From: Shewanella abyssi
GTDB lineage: Bacteria > Pseudomonadota > Gammaproteobacteria > Enterobacterales > Shewanellaceae
NCBI RefSeq assembly: GCF_023284025.1
Contig: NZ_JAKIKR010000047.1
Coordinates: forward strand, 1-42,246
Direction: 5' to 3'
Length of the DNA: 42,246 nt
In this document: positions 15,913 to 25,036 of the stretch, piece by piece
How the letters are laid out: each line of letters begins with the position of its first letter
Numbering within the stretch: the stretch's first letter is position 1
Program-made: the position numbers and the translations under genes
Notes under the pieces: model-generated
What the model was told of the DNA's origin: nothing
What the model saw: only the letters and a program-made list of their open reading frames with translations
Database searches by the model: none

Positions 15913-16485
15913 ATGATCTTAATGATCGATAACTACGACTCTTTCACTTATAACTTGGTGCAGTACTTCCAGCAGCTGGAACAAAACATCACGGTTAGGC
16001 GTAATGATGAGATAACCCTTGGGCAAATTGAGTTGCTTAACCCCAGCCATATAGTCATCTCACCAGGGCCTTGCACGCCAAATGAAGCGGGTCTATCGCT
16101 TGCAATCATTAAGCAGTTTGCGGGTAAATTGCCTATCTTAGGTGTTTGCTTAGGGCACCAAGCTATTGCCCAAGTATTTGGCGCCAATGTGGTAAAGGCT
16201 AAACGTGTCATGCATGGAAAGACCAGCAACATAGTGCATTCAGGTAAGGGGCTATTTCTACACTTGAATAATCCACTTACTGTGACCCGATATCACTCCT
16301 TATTAATCGATGCAGTCCCAACAGGTTTTGTTTTGGATGCCTGGTATGATGACCCAGTGCACGGCCGTGAAATAATGGCAATGAGCAATCCTGAACACAA
16401 AATTTATTCAGTGCAGTTTCACCCCGAATCCGTTTTGACAGAGCAAGGGCATAACTTGTTAGCCAACTTCATCAAAATTACCTAA
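15913..16485 (+). CDS. pabA: Aminodeoxychorismate/anthranilate synthase glutaminase subunit
   Basis: A class I glutamine amidotransferase that supplies ammonia to PabB, for 4-amino-4-deoxychorismate on the way to folate, or to TrpE. The triad is complete: C79 in GVCLGHQ and the His and Glu of VQFHPES near 169-173. At 190 residues it is full-length. ISPGPCTPNEAG at 49-60, VMHGKTS and VTRYHSLL match PabA slightly better than TrpG. No trp or pabB gene is adjacent, so it may serve both pathways. The ATG at 15913 has only a weak ribosome site. It is likely monocistronic. Confidence 0.93.
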   Translation: MILMIDNYDSFTYNLVQYFQQLEQNITVRRNDEITLGQIELLNPSHIVISPGPCTPNEAGLSLAIIKQFAGKLPILGVCLGHQAIAQVFGANVVKAKRVMHGKTSNIVHSGKGLFLHLNNPLTVTRYHSLLIDAVPTGFVLDAWYDDPVHGREIMAMSNPEHKIYSVQFHPESVLTEQGHNLLANFIKIT

Positions 16486-16587
16486 ACCGCTACTATCTGT
16501 TACAAATTAACTGCGTTTTAAATCAATCCCGTTGATAAAGTGTGATATAAAAGTCCGCAAAAATACCAATAATAAAAGGGATGGATA

Positions 16588-19065
16588 ATGAAAAGCGTCA
16601 TTCGTCATATCGGATTGAGTGCTCTAACAGTTGCTATTTTAGCGGGCTGCTCAACAACTAATACCACAGTTACACCTGAGCCAGTGACTTCAGCAAACGC
16701 TGTCACTTTGTCAGCACCACCACAAGTTGACCAAGCACTTACGCTTAAGCAAATAATGGCTAATCCCGACTGGATGGGATTGCTTGCCAAAGGCGCTTAT
16801 TGGAGTGACGATAGCCAATCTATCTACTTCGCTCGCCAAGCTCATGGCAACCCGACGCGTAATTATTATCAACAAGATCTGACCGGTTCTGCAGCTAGCG
16901 AGCTAGCATTAAACCAGCTACATGCCGCGGATCAAGAGTACGGCGTGTTGGATAATGATAAGACCCGTAAAGCCTATCTCTATCAAGGTAACTTGTTTGT
17001 CAAAGATCTCGCTTCAAAAGCGATCACTCAGCTAACCCGCCAAAATACCAAAGTAGATGGTGTTAGCTTTTTAAACAACGGTGATATCGCTTATTGGCAA
17101 GGCGAAGATATTTATACTATCAACCGTAATTCAGGCTTATCGGTGCAGATAGCGCATATTAAAATGGCCGCTGAGCCAAAAGGTGTCCAAGAGCCTGCAA
17201 CTTACATCGCTAAACAGCAGCAGCGCCTTATCGAGTACGTAGCACTGCAGCAGAGTAACGCTAAATCTAAAGAGCAGTATAAAGCGGACTTAGCTAAAGC
17301 CGATCCTACTATGTCAGCCAAGACATGGTATTTAGGCAATAGCGAAGTTGTTACCGAGCTGAGTTTGTCTCCGGACGGACGCTACGTATTACTGTCACTG
17401 CGTGACAAAGATTACAGCTGGCGCGGCGAACACGACATCATGCCGAACTACTTAGGTAAAGATGGTTATGTCGATGCTGTGCCTGCGCGCGCCCGTGTTG
17501 CTGAAGATACACCAGCCGGTGAGCGCTTAGTCGTTCTTGATCTGCAAACTCACACTAAAAAAGATATCACCATCGAAGGCTTAACGGGCTTTGATGAGGA
17601 TGTACTTGCTAGCGTTAAAGCTGAGAATGCCAAGGCAAAAGGTGAAAGCTATCAAAGTGAGAACTCGCCACGTAAAGTGCAGCGAATTCAAGATTGGGGC
17701 TGGTCGCAAAGTGCTATCCAATGGCAAGCAAGTGGCGATAAAGTCGCTGTGATGTTAGAAGCCGTTGATAACAAAGATCGCTGGATTGCGACGATTGATC
17801 TCACTAAAGGTAGTTTGAAGACCGAGCACCGTCTGCACGATGATGCCTGGATAAACTACAACTTTAATCAGTATGGCTGGTTACCCAATAGCGACAGCTT
17901 GTATTACTTGTCTGAAGAGACCGGTTATTCACATCTCTACCTAAAAGCCAGTGGTGAAAAAGCAAAGCCGCTAACCCAAGGTCAATATGTCGTCAGTGAT
18001 ATTACCTTAGGGCCCAAAGCGCAGTTCATCTATTACAAAGCCAATAAGAGTCATCCTGGTATCGATAATGTTTATCGGGTAGAGATCGCAACCGGTAAAG
18101 ACCAGCAGTTAACCCAATGGCAAGGTCAGCTCGATTACAAGTTGAGTCCAGATGGCGCTCAGTTACTGCTAAACGCATCTACCCGCATTAAACCCGCTGA
18201 ACTTTTTGTGCAACCGATTGGCGGCGAGATAAAACAGCTTACTGATCACACTAGCGCTGCATTTAAAGACTATCCATGGCAAGCGCCAGAAGTCGTCGCC
18301 GTTCCATCTACTCATGGTGCCGGCGACGTGTATGCTCGAGTTTATTTGCCACAAGGGTACAGCAAAGACAACGCTGACAAGTATCCGGCGGTTATTTTTA
18401 ACCACGGTGCTGGTTACCTGCAAAATGCTCACTACGGCTTCTCTGGTTACTTTAGAGAGTTCATGTTCCATAACTTACTAGCGCAACAAGGCTATGTGGT
18501 CATGGATATGGATTACCGTGGTTCAAAAGGTTACGGCCGAGATTGGCGTACTGCTGTGTACCGTCAAATGGGCACACCGGAAGTTGAAGATCTTAAAGAC
18601 GGTGTGAGCTGGATGGCGGCGAATGCTAATGTCGATGCAGGCAAAGTGGGGACTTACGGTGGCTCTTACGGTGGCTTCTTGACGTTTATGGCACTCTTTA
18701 ACGAGCCTGAACTATTCCAAGCGGGTGCTGCTCTGCGTCCAGTTTCTGATTGGGCTCATTATAATGCGCCGTATACTTCCAATATCTTAAATACTCCGGA
18801 TGTTGATCCAATCGCTTATGAGCGTAGCTCGCCAATTGAGCATGCGGCAGGGTTACAAAAGCCATTATTGATCATGAGTGGCGTATTGGATGACAATGTG
18901 TTTTTTCAAGACAGTGTGCGTTTAGTACAACGTTTGATTGAGCTTGAGAAGCCGATGTTTGAAACTGCGATCTATCCGGTTGAGCCCCATGGTTTCCGCC
19001 AACCATCAAGCTGGTTAGATGAATATCGCCGTATACATAAGCTTTTCGAGCAAGAACTCAAATAA
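16588..19065 (+). CDS. S9 family prolyl oligopeptidase-like lipoprotein
   Basis: A serine peptidase of the S9 alpha/beta-hydrolase family, 825 residues. The N-terminus is a lipoprotein signal with lipobox LAGC near 19-22, so the enzyme is probably anchored to a membrane facing the periplasm or surface. A long beta-propeller-like region (about 60-540) precedes the hydrolase domain. The catalytic Ser is in GGSYGG (about 693), Asp in SGVLDDN (about 768) and His in EPHGF (about 801). AGGGATGG ahead of ATG is a good ribosome site. The large extracytoplasmic form resembles the dipeptidyl/acylaminoacyl peptidases of Shewanella and Alteromonas-type bacteria. Substrate unknown. Confidence 0.93.
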   Translation: MKSVIRHIGLSALTVAILAGCSTTNTTVTPEPVTSANAVTLSAPPQVDQALTLKQIMANPDWMGLLAKGAYWSDDSQSIYFARQAHGNPTRNYYQQDLTGSAASELALNQLHAADQEYGVLDNDKTRKAYLYQGNLFVKDLASKAITQLTRQNTKVDGVSFLNNGDIAYWQGEDIYTINRNSGLSVQIAHIKMAAEPKGVQEPATYIAKQQQRLIEYVALQQSNAKSKEQYKADLAKADPTMSAKTWYLGNSEVVTELSLSPDGRYVLLSLRDKDYSWRGEHDIMPNYLGKDGYVDAVPARARVAEDTPAGERLVVLDLQTHTKKDITIEGLTGFDEDVLASVKAENAKAKGESYQSENSPRKVQRIQDWGWSQSAIQWQASGDKVAVMLEAVDNKDRWIATIDLTKGSLKTEHRLHDDAWINYNFNQYGWLPNSDSLYYLSEETGYSHLYLKASGEKAKPLTQGQYVVSDITLGPKAQFIYYKANKSHPGIDNVYRVEIATGKDQQLTQWQGQLDYKLSPDGAQLLLNASTRIKPAELFVQPIGGEIKQLTDHTSAAFKDYPWQAPEVVAVPSTHGAGDVYARVYLPQGYSKDNADKYPAVIFNHGAGYLQNAHYGFSGYFREFMFHNLLAQQGYVVMDMDYRGSKGYGRDWRTAVYRQMGTPEVEDLKDGVSWMAANANVDAGKVGTYGGSYGGFLTFMALFNEPELFQAGAALRPVSDWAHYNAPYTSNILNTPDVDPIAYERSSPIEHAAGLQKPLLIMSGVLDDNVFFQDSVRLVQRLIELEKPMFETAIYPVEPHGFRQPSSWLDEYRRIHKLFEQELK

Positions 19066-19087
19066 ATCTCATCGAATGATGAAATAA

Positions 19088-19115
19088 AAGAGGCTCCGAT
19101 TAAGGAGCCTTTTTT
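19088..19115 (+). terminator. Terminator after the S9 peptidase gene
   Basis: AGGCTCC, loop GATTA, AGGAGCCT with a following T-run (TTTTTT), 25 bases after the stop. Confidence 0.92.
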
Positions 19116-19187
19116 ATAGTCTTGATAGTGCCTTGTGATTTTACGTGTTGAGTGAGCGCTTTGCATTTAACCTAAGTATAAAGTATA

Positions 19188-19225
19188 CCTTGAACTGATT
19201 TATTTTAATTAGTCACAGTTCAAGG
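19188..19225 (+). promoter_or_regulatory. Leader hairpin masking the protease ribosome binding site
   Basis: CCTTGAACTG (19188-19197) and CAGTTCAAGG (19216-19225) are perfect 10-bp inverted repeats around an 18-base AT-rich loop. The right arm contains AAGG of the Shine-Dalgarno AAGGA (19222-19226), seven bases before the ATG at 19233. If the left arm is transcribed, the ribosome site is paired in the folded leader. Directly before it, GTATA-AAG-TATAC (19176-19188) is another small palindrome that overlaps a possible -10 element, so the transcription start could fall close to or inside the left arm. Confidence 0.6.
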
Positions 19226-19232
19226 AAGATAT

Positions 19233-22139
19233 ATGAGATCTAAAAAGTACCTTTGCCTAACGATGAGTTTATGTGCCATCGCAGTGATTAGCAGCGGCTG
19301 TGGTCAACAGCAATCAGTTGCTGAGCAAACAAGTTCCGTTGTCGCAAGCGCCTCCAGTGTGGTCGACTCAAACGAAATTAAGAAAAGTGTTAATGACGAA
19401 CGTAGTTACCGTGTCATTACTCTGGATAACGAGTTAGAGGTGGTGCTGGTATCTGACCCCAGTATTGAAAAGTCTGCAGCGGCATTGAGCGTAGGGGTCG
19501 GTTCATATCAAGAGCCTATAGAGTTTGGCGGCCTAGCTCATTATTTGGAACACATGCTATTTCTGGGTACTGAGACCTACCCTAAAGTGGGTGAATATGC
19601 CGATTTTGTCAGCAAAAATGGCGGTACTATCAATGCGTACACTCAACTCGATCATACCAACTACATGATTGCGGTTAACAATGGCGCTTATAACGAAGCA
19701 CTAGCCCGCTTTTCAGGCTTCTTTTATGAACCCTTACTCGATGCCAAATACGCAGATAAAGAGCGTAATGCGGTGCATTCAGAGTGGAGTATGAAAGGGC
19801 CTAATGACTATGTGATCATGGGGGCTCTGGACGGGTTAACACTTAATAAAAATCATCCAGTTTCACAGTTTAACTGGGGAAATCTCAATTCACTGTCGGA
19901 TAAAGGTGAGCGAACACTGCAAAAAGAGTTATTGGCTTTCTTTGATAAGTACTACTCCGCAAACCTAATGAAAGCGAGTTTAATTAGCAATCGCTCTCTT
20001 GATGAGATGGAAGTGCTGGCGAAGAAGCACTTTTCCATGATCCCAAATAATGGTATCGATAAGCCAGTTATAAAAGCGCTAGCAGCAACACCAAGTAACG
20101 TGAACAAGCTTATTCGTTATGTTCCACAAACTGAACTCAATCAGCTGCAAGTCAAATTTGTTATTGCTAATAACCTGTCGAAATTTCAGGTTAAACCAAA
20201 TGAATATTTAGCACACCTTATCGGCAGCGAAATGCCTGATACCCTGTCTGCTAAACTTCGAGAATTAGGTTTAATAGAAAACCTATATGCTAGTGCTGAT
20301 CCAAGTGAATATGGCAGCCAAGGCAGCTTCACGATTACTTCTGAGCTAACAGCAGGTGGTCTAGAAAATAGAGATTTGATTGTAGGTCTTATCTTTAAAT
20401 ACATTGCATTACTGCAAAGTAAAGGCGTTGATGAGCAATATTACCAAGAGATAAAGCAATCGCTAGATAATGACTTTAGGTTTGTGGAGAAATATAACGA
20501 TTACGCCTATGCAATGCGAATTGCTGCAACACTACAAAAGTATGAGCCACAATCGGTATTAAATTATGCTTATGAATACGATCGCTTTGACGCGACCGAG
20601 ATCAACAAGGTGTTATCGCAGCTAACAGTAGAAAACTCGCGGGTGCTGTATATCGATCAAGCTCAATCAGTCGATACTGACATGGAGTACTTTAAAGGTC
20701 GATATAAGGTAGAAACGATAGATGATTCTATGCGTAATATTTGGCAAGCAAAAGCTAACGATATTGAGTTAAAACTGCCAAGTGTTAACCGTTTAATGCC
20801 GGAAAACTTTGAGGTCGTAAAAGCCAAATATACCTCTCCAAAACTGATCCTTGATAGTAAAGAAGTTGAAGTTTACTTGACTCATTCACAGCAGTTTAGT
20901 CAACCTAAAGGCTATTTGGCGGCGAAGTTTAATAGTGATATCGACAAGCAGACCGCAAAGCAACAGGTGATGGCACAACTGCTCGTTAAGTCGTGGGAGA
21001 ATAACGTACTACCGGCGGTTTATGGCGAATCTCGAGCAGCAGGAATGTACCTCTCGGTAGGGATTGATAATGGCCTGTCTGCATGGGTTCGAGGTTTTAC
21101 AGACAAGCAAGCTGAATTACTACTAACGGTATTTGATAAACTGCAACGCTATGAGGTGAGTAATGCTGAGCTCGCTAATTTGAAAGCTAGCTACGCCGCG
21201 GAGCTACGAAGCAACCAAAAACAGATTGTTATTCAACAGTCTTTTCAAACGTTTAATAAGTTACTTAATGCTGATGAGTTTGAAGATTCAAGTCTACTTT
21301 CGGCCATCGACTCAATTACGCCGAGTGAACTTAATGTATTTAAGTCCCAGTTATTTGCAAGTGGCAAGCCGCGATTTTTTGCATTTGGTAATTACCAAGA
21401 GGCATTGTTAACCAAAACGGTTAAGCAGCTTGTGGATGTTCTACCGAAAAAGCGAGTTATTGAACCTGTCTATTTTTCACCGTTAATTGAGTTATCTGCT
21501 GCATCAGTGGTTAACCTGCAAACGGATGTTGACATGACTGATGTTGGCTTAGTTGATGCGAGTTTTACAGCGTTAACGCCAAAGGCCGCAGCAACCGCTA
21601 TGGTGTTACAGAAACTTATTCAGCCTGGGGCGCACAAACAGTTGCGAACAGAGGAGCAATTGGGCTACTCGGTAGGTTTCTTTAGCCAGAGGATGCGTGA
21701 GCATGTGTTGATGGCAATGTACATTCAATCTCCCGTTAAAGGTCCCAATGAACTTCTGAATCGTTTCAATGCATTTAAAAACCAATTCGACAAAGAGCTT
21801 GCGACAACTAAAGAGGAAAGTATTGTTGCGATTAGAGATAGTGTTTTAGTGGGGCTAATTCAACCGCCGAAAAACATCAGAGAAGAAGCTTGGCCACTTT
21901 ATAAAGATTGGCTTGAACGCAAAACTGATTTTATCAGTCAGCAACAATTAATCGCAGCAGTGAAGGAAGTGACCTTAGCTGATGTACAAGCGTTATACAG
22001 CGATCTTAATACCGAAGGAAAACTCAGTCGTGTGGTAGTACAACTGCGTGGCACTGAGTTTAAAGATGCGGCATTTGCTGAATTTAAACAACAGCAGAAA
22101 GTAGCCAGTATTGATGCATTTCATAAGAAGTCATTATAA
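19233..22139 (+). CDS. Pitrilysin-like M16 zinc metalloprotease, lipoprotein
   Basis: An insulinase-family peptidase of 968 residues, close in length to E. coli pitrilysin (PtrA, 962). The inverted zinc motif HYLEH is at about 103-107 in the conserved HYLEHMLFLGTE, and the third ligand Glu is about 81 residues on (HSEW), the spacing seen in pitrilysin. Four M16 domains are expected; the C-terminal LRTEEQLGYSVGF is diagnostic. Unlike soluble periplasmic PtrA, this precursor has a lipobox (ISSGC near 19-23) and should be lipid-anchored. The family degrades small peptides inside a closing chamber. Translation may be gated by the leader hairpin listed above. Confidence 0.95.
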   Translation: MRSKKYLCLTMSLCAIAVISSGCGQQQSVAEQTSSVVASASSVVDSNEIKKSVNDERSYRVITLDNELEVVLVSDPSIEKSAAALSVGVGSYQEPIEFGGLAHYLEHMLFLGTETYPKVGEYADFVSKNGGTINAYTQLDHTNYMIAVNNGAYNEALARFSGFFYEPLLDAKYADKERNAVHSEWSMKGPNDYVIMGALDGLTLNKNHPVSQFNWGNLNSLSDKGERTLQKELLAFFDKYYSANLMKASLISNRSLDEMEVLAKKHFSMIPNNGIDKPVIKALAATPSNVNKLIRYVPQTELNQLQVKFVIANNLSKFQVKPNEYLAHLIGSEMPDTLSAKLRELGLIENLYASADPSEYGSQGSFTITSELTAGGLENRDLIVGLIFKYIALLQSKGVDEQYYQEIKQSLDNDFRFVEKYNDYAYAMRIAATLQKYEPQSVLNYAYEYDRFDATEINKVLSQLTVENSRVLYIDQAQSVDTDMEYFKGRYKVETIDDSMRNIWQAKANDIELKLPSVNRLMPENFEVVKAKYTSPKLILDSKEVEVYLTHSQQFSQPKGYLAAKFNSDIDKQTAKQQVMAQLLVKSWENNVLPAVYGESRAAGMYLSVGIDNGLSAWVRGFTDKQAELLLTVFDKLQRYEVSNAELANLKASYAAELRSNQKQIVIQQSFQTFNKLLNADEFEDSSLLSAIDSITPSELNVFKSQLFASGKPRFFAFGNYQEALLTKTVKQLVDVLPKKRVIEPVYFSPLIELSAASVVNLQTDVDMTDVGLVDASFTALTPKAAATAMVLQKLIQPGAHKQLRTEEQLGYSVGFFSQRMREHVLMAMYIQSPVKGPNELLNRFNAFKNQFDKELATTKEESIVAIRDSVLVGLIQPPKNIREEAWPLYKDWLERKTDFISQQQLIAAVKEVTLADVQALYSDLNTEGKLSRVVVQLRGTEFKDAAFAEFKQQQKVASIDAFHKKSL

Positions 22140-22226
22140 CCAGGCGATGATTCCGCATAGCCATAATGCACTTTCGGGTGCAAAGCAATTAGATTGCTAC
22201 CGCTAGTAGGTAAGGAATATAGCGCT

Positions 22227-22264
22227 AAAAAAAGCCCCAATACCTATAAGTATCGGGGCTTTTT
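22227..22264. terminator. Shared terminator between M16 protease and rhlE
   Basis: AAAAAGCCCC, an ATAC/GTAT inner stem with one mismatch, then GGGGCTTTTT. A-rich on one side and T-rich on the other, it lies between two converging genes and can work in both directions. Confidence 0.9.
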
Positions 22265-22297
22265 AATTCTTTTTATCAGTGACTAAAACAGAAAATG

Positions 22298-23743
22298 TTA
22301 GCCTTGAGGGCCACTTTCGTTACGACGACTGCGGCGCTGCCCTGATAATGGCGCTGATCCAGGGTTGCTTGATCTGGCATGTCTTGGATTCTTATCATTT
22401 GGCTTATGGCCACGGGCGGCTTCTCCGCTGCGTTGTCCATCTTTATGCTCGACCTTTCCAGCACTATTCTGTTGGCCGCTACCTTGACTGCGATTAGCCG
22501 GTTTGCCACTTGAATTAGAACGTCTCTGGTTTGAACCACGAGAGTTACTATTACGTGGGCCTTTATTTTGTCCGTGAGACTTACCGGTTAAATCGGTCTC
22601 AGGCAGCTTATGAGTGGGCTCGAACCCTTCAATGACTCTGCGCTCTAAGTTTTGTTTGATCAGTAGTTCGATATCACGCAGCAATTTAACTTCTTCATCA
22701 CTAACCAGTGAAACGGCTTGGCCGGTTGCACCAGCGCGGCCGGTACGTCCGATACGATGAACATAATCCTCAGGCACGTTTGGTAGATCGAAGTTGACTA
22801 CTTGTGGAAGTTGGTCGATATCCAAGCCGCGTGCGGCGATATCAGTGGCAACTAATACGCGAACGCCGCCACTCTTAAACTCAGCTAAGGCTTTAGTTCG
22901 TGCACCTTGGCTTTTATTACCGTGAATAGCCGCTGCAGTAATGCCTTTAGCGTCTAGGCTTTTAGCAAGACGGTTGGCGCCATGTTTAGTACGGCTGAAA
23001 ACCAGTACCTGTTGCCAGTCATGTTGCTTGATAAGATTGACCAGTACGGCTGCTTTTTGGCCTTTATCGACTGGGCAGATCCACTGCGTTACGGTATTGG
23101 CTGTAGCATTACGAGGTGTTACTGAGATCTCTACCGGATTGTTAACCAAGCCTTTAGCGAGTTTGCGAATATCATCTGAGAAGGTCGCCGAGAACATTAA
23201 GTTCTGGCGCTTAGCAGGTAAAACAGCAAGGATTTTCTTAATATCGTGGATAAAGCCCATATCTAGCATGCGATCGGCTTCATCTAATACGAGTACTTCG
23301 AGCTGGCTAAAGTTAACCGCGCGCTGATTATACAAGTCAAGTAAACGTCCTGGTGTTGCGACTAGAATGTCGACACCCCGGCTAAGCTTAGATATTTGCG
23401 GGCCAATACCCACACCACCAAAAATAACCGCTGATTTAAGGGGTAAATACTTACCGTATACTTCAACGCTTTCACCCACTTGAGCCGCAAGTTCGCGGGT
23501 AGGGGTTAATACTAAGGCTCTTACTTGTTTTGCAGGCGCTTTGGTGCCCTTTGAAAGAAGTTCTAACAGCGGCAAAGTGAAGCCTGCTGTTTTGCCTGTT
23601 CCGGTTTGGGCGGCGGCCATGACGTCTTTACCTTCAAGTACCGCTGGAATAGCTTGTGCTTGAATTGGAGATGGAGTGTCATAGCCTTTACTGGCGACAG
23701 CTTTCAAAATTTGGGCTGATAAGCCCAGTGAAGCAAAACTCAT
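22298..23743 (-). CDS. rhlE: DEAD-box ATP-dependent RNA helicase RhlE
   Basis: An RNA helicase involved in ribosome maturation and RNA turnover. At 481 residues it begins MSFASLGLSAQILKAV, the RhlE signature N-terminus. Q-motif PSPIQAQAIP at 24-33, motif I AQTGTGKT at 45-52, DEAD in VLDEADRML, SAT in MFSATF and motif VI HRIGRTGRAG are all present. The C-terminal 100 residues are a Ser/Asn/Arg/Gly-rich basic tail for RNA binding. A CCAGC-CAA-GCTGG hairpin (23762-23774) lies about 18 bases ahead of the start in its leader. Confidence 0.96.
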   Translation of the reverse strand: MSFASLGLSAQILKAVASKGYDTPSPIQAQAIPAVLEGKDVMAAAQTGTGKTAGFTLPLLELLSKGTKAPAKQVRALVLTPTRELAAQVGESVEVYGKYLPLKSAVIFGGVGIGPQISKLSRGVDILVATPGRLLDLYNQRAVNFSQLEVLVLDEADRMLDMGFIHDIKKILAVLPAKRQNLMFSATFSDDIRKLAKGLVNNPVEISVTPRNATANTVTQWICPVDKGQKAAVLVNLIKQHDWQQVLVFSRTKHGANRLAKSLDAKGITAAAIHGNKSQGARTKALAEFKSGGVRVLVATDIAARGLDIDQLPQVVNFDLPNVPEDYVHRIGRTGRAGATGQAVSLVSDEEVKLLRDIELLIKQNLERRVIEGFEPTHKLPETDLTGKSHGQNKGPRNSNSRGSNQRRSNSSGKPANRSQGSGQQNSAGKVEHKDGQRSGEAARGHKPNDKNPRHARSSNPGSAPLSGQRRSRRNESGPQG

Positions 23744-24101
23744 AGATTGATCTCATTTCGACCAGCCAAGCTGGCGTAAAGCGCGCTGACTGCAGTTTAT
23801 AGAAGGGCCGGCTAATGCTGGCGGGCGTGCAGCTTACAGGATCTGCCTAAAAAGCGCTATTTAATAAACAATAGCCCTATAATTTTCATCCTCTAAAGTA
23901 TGGCAGTAAATCGCCACTTTTGAGCGGCTGACGCTAGCAATAAACTCGACTTCACCGCTGAGAAAACCAACTAATTGAGCTAAACTTTGCAATTGTGTGA
24001 TTTTTAGTCGTTTAAAAGATGTTGTTTCGAGTCCGCACGTGTTAATCTCGCGCCCCTGAAAGTTTGTCTATCGACCTCAACCCAAACTTAGCCAATCCCT
24101 T
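23744..24101. other. 358-base gap between divergent rhlE and the DUF3565 gene
   Basis: No gene is seen. The rhlE side is GC-rich and holds two small dyads: CCAGC-CAA-GCTGG at 23762-23774 and a GCCGGC/GCTGGC pair near 23809. A TATAAA on the minus strand at 23797-23802 is a candidate rhlE -10 without a clear -35. On the plus strand CTATAATT near 23876 is a candidate -10 for the DUF3565 side but lies over 200 bases from its start. No clear promoter pair can be fixed by eye. Confidence 0.5.
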
Positions 24102-24371
24102 TTGGCCAATTTAAGTTGTATAGCCTTGCTACAAGCCATTATTAATTATCATCAAGATGATGAACAACATTGGGTTGCAGAGTTAGCTTGTGGTCATAAG
24201 CAGCATGTGCGCCATCGTCCACCTTGGGAAAACCGTGGTTGGGTGACAAGCACTGGCGGTAGAAAGTCTATGCTCGGGTATAAACTCACATGTAAACTAT
24301 GTGAATTCGACATGGCCAATAAACTGAAGTCATCGCTAATAGGCGAATTGATGAGTCAGACATTGTATTAA
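24102..24371 (+). CDS. DUF3565 family small protein
   Basis: An 89-residue cytosolic protein of unknown function. The core NYHQDDEQHWVAELACGHKQHVRHRPPW, then NRGWV and CKLCEFD, is the DUF3565 signature: a CGH...HVRH block and a CxxC pair that could bind a metal (residues Cys29, His31 and the Cys pair near 69-72). The start is uncertain. TTG at 24102 gives the frame used here; an in-frame TTG at 24126 gives MLQAIINYHQ, closer to the usual family length. Neither has a good ribosome site. It is followed by a possible 33-codon ORF and the DUF3622 gene. Confidence 0.8.
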   Translation: MANLSCIALLQAIINYHQDDEQHWVAELACGHKQHVRHRPPWENRGWVTSTGGRKSMLGYKLTCKLCEFDMANKLKSSLIGELMSQTLY

Positions 24372-24419
24372 CGACTATGATTTGGCAAGACAATTAGGCG
24401 CGATTACGCTGAAAGAATA

Positions 24420-24521
24420 TTGAAGGTAGCAGCAAAGCAAAAGCGATTGCTGTTACTTATGATTGAGCTGGATCATTTACGCATTAAGCTCAAAGTATTA
24501 CGATTATTGTTAGGAAAATAA
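24420..24521 (+). CDS. Possible small ORF, Leu/Lys-rich 33-residue peptide
   Basis: Between the DUF3565 and DUF3622 genes a frame from TTG at 24420 (or ATG at 24459) to TAA at 24521 would encode a basic, Leu-rich peptide ending KLKVLRLLLGK. The stop lies five bases before the DUF3622 start, which fits an operon. There is no strong ribosome site and the frame could be chance. I recognise no family. Confidence 0.2.
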   Translation: MKVAAKQKRLLLLMIELDHLRIKLKVLRLLLGK

Positions 24522-24526
24522 GTAAC

Positions 24527-24877
24527 ATGACACAAACAAAGAAGTATGATTTTCGCGTTGTTGAAGATAAAACAACTTGGACTGGCCAGATCACTCGTCG
24601 TCAATCAGCTAGAAAAATTGTCGTTTCAAAAACCCAAAAAGGTTTTGAAACTGAAGCTGAGGCGATAGCATGGGGCGAAACTGAGCTGAAATCATTCTTA
24701 GAAAACCTTGTTAAGCGTAACGAACGTAAAGCTAAGGGACGTGAAGAGCGTAATAAAGCGGCTGAAGAGAAAGAGCTTGCAGCTGATGTATGGCGCGCTG
24801 CTCGTGATGAAAAAGCGGCAGCTGAAAGAAATTCTGATGACGATAACCTTGATTACGGTTCAGACGCAGAACGTTAA
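24527..24877 (+). CDS. DUF3622 family protein
   Basis: A 116-residue hydrophilic protein. The first 60 residues (YDFRVVEDKTTWTGQITRR, then KIVVSKTQKGFETEAEA and AWGETEL) match DUF3622, a family I associate with Vibrio and Shewanella. The second half is a highly charged helix of Glu, Lys, Arg and Ala, probably coiled coil, with an acidic end. The function is unknown. The ATG at 24527 is preceded by TTAGGAAAATAAGTAAC, with AGGA 13 bases upstream. A terminator follows at 24934. Confidence 0.88.
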   Translation: MTQTKKYDFRVVEDKTTWTGQITRRQSARKIVVSKTQKGFETEAEAIAWGETELKSFLENLVKRNERKAKGREERNKAAEEKELAADVWRAARDEKAAAERNSDDDNLDYGSDAER

Positions 24878-24933
24878 TAGCAAGGCTAACTTGCTAAGTG
24901 TTATTACACTTAATGTAAGCAACAGATAACATT

Positions 24934-24966
24934 AACCGCGATAAGCACAGCTTTCGCGGTTTTTTT
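24934..24966 (+). terminator. Terminator after the DUF3622 gene
   Basis: AACCGCGA, a 12-base loop, TCGCGGTT followed by five Ts: an 8-bp stem 56 bases after the stop codon. Confidence 0.88.
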
Positions 24967-25022
24967 GTGGCTAAAAATGAGTTATCACTGGTAATGATAC
25001 TGAGTAATACCTACCCTGTTTT

Positions 25023-25036
25023 TTGATCTAGCTCAA
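25023..25036. promoter_or_regulatory. FNR/EtrA-like box upstream of cydDC
   Basis: TTGATCTAGCTCAA matches the FNR consensus TTGAT-N4-ATCAA at nine of ten positions. Its centre is about 144 bases before the cydD start. A TGTGA half-site lies just downstream (25040-25044). FNR-type control of cydDC is known in E. coli; here it is inference. Confidence 0.55.
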
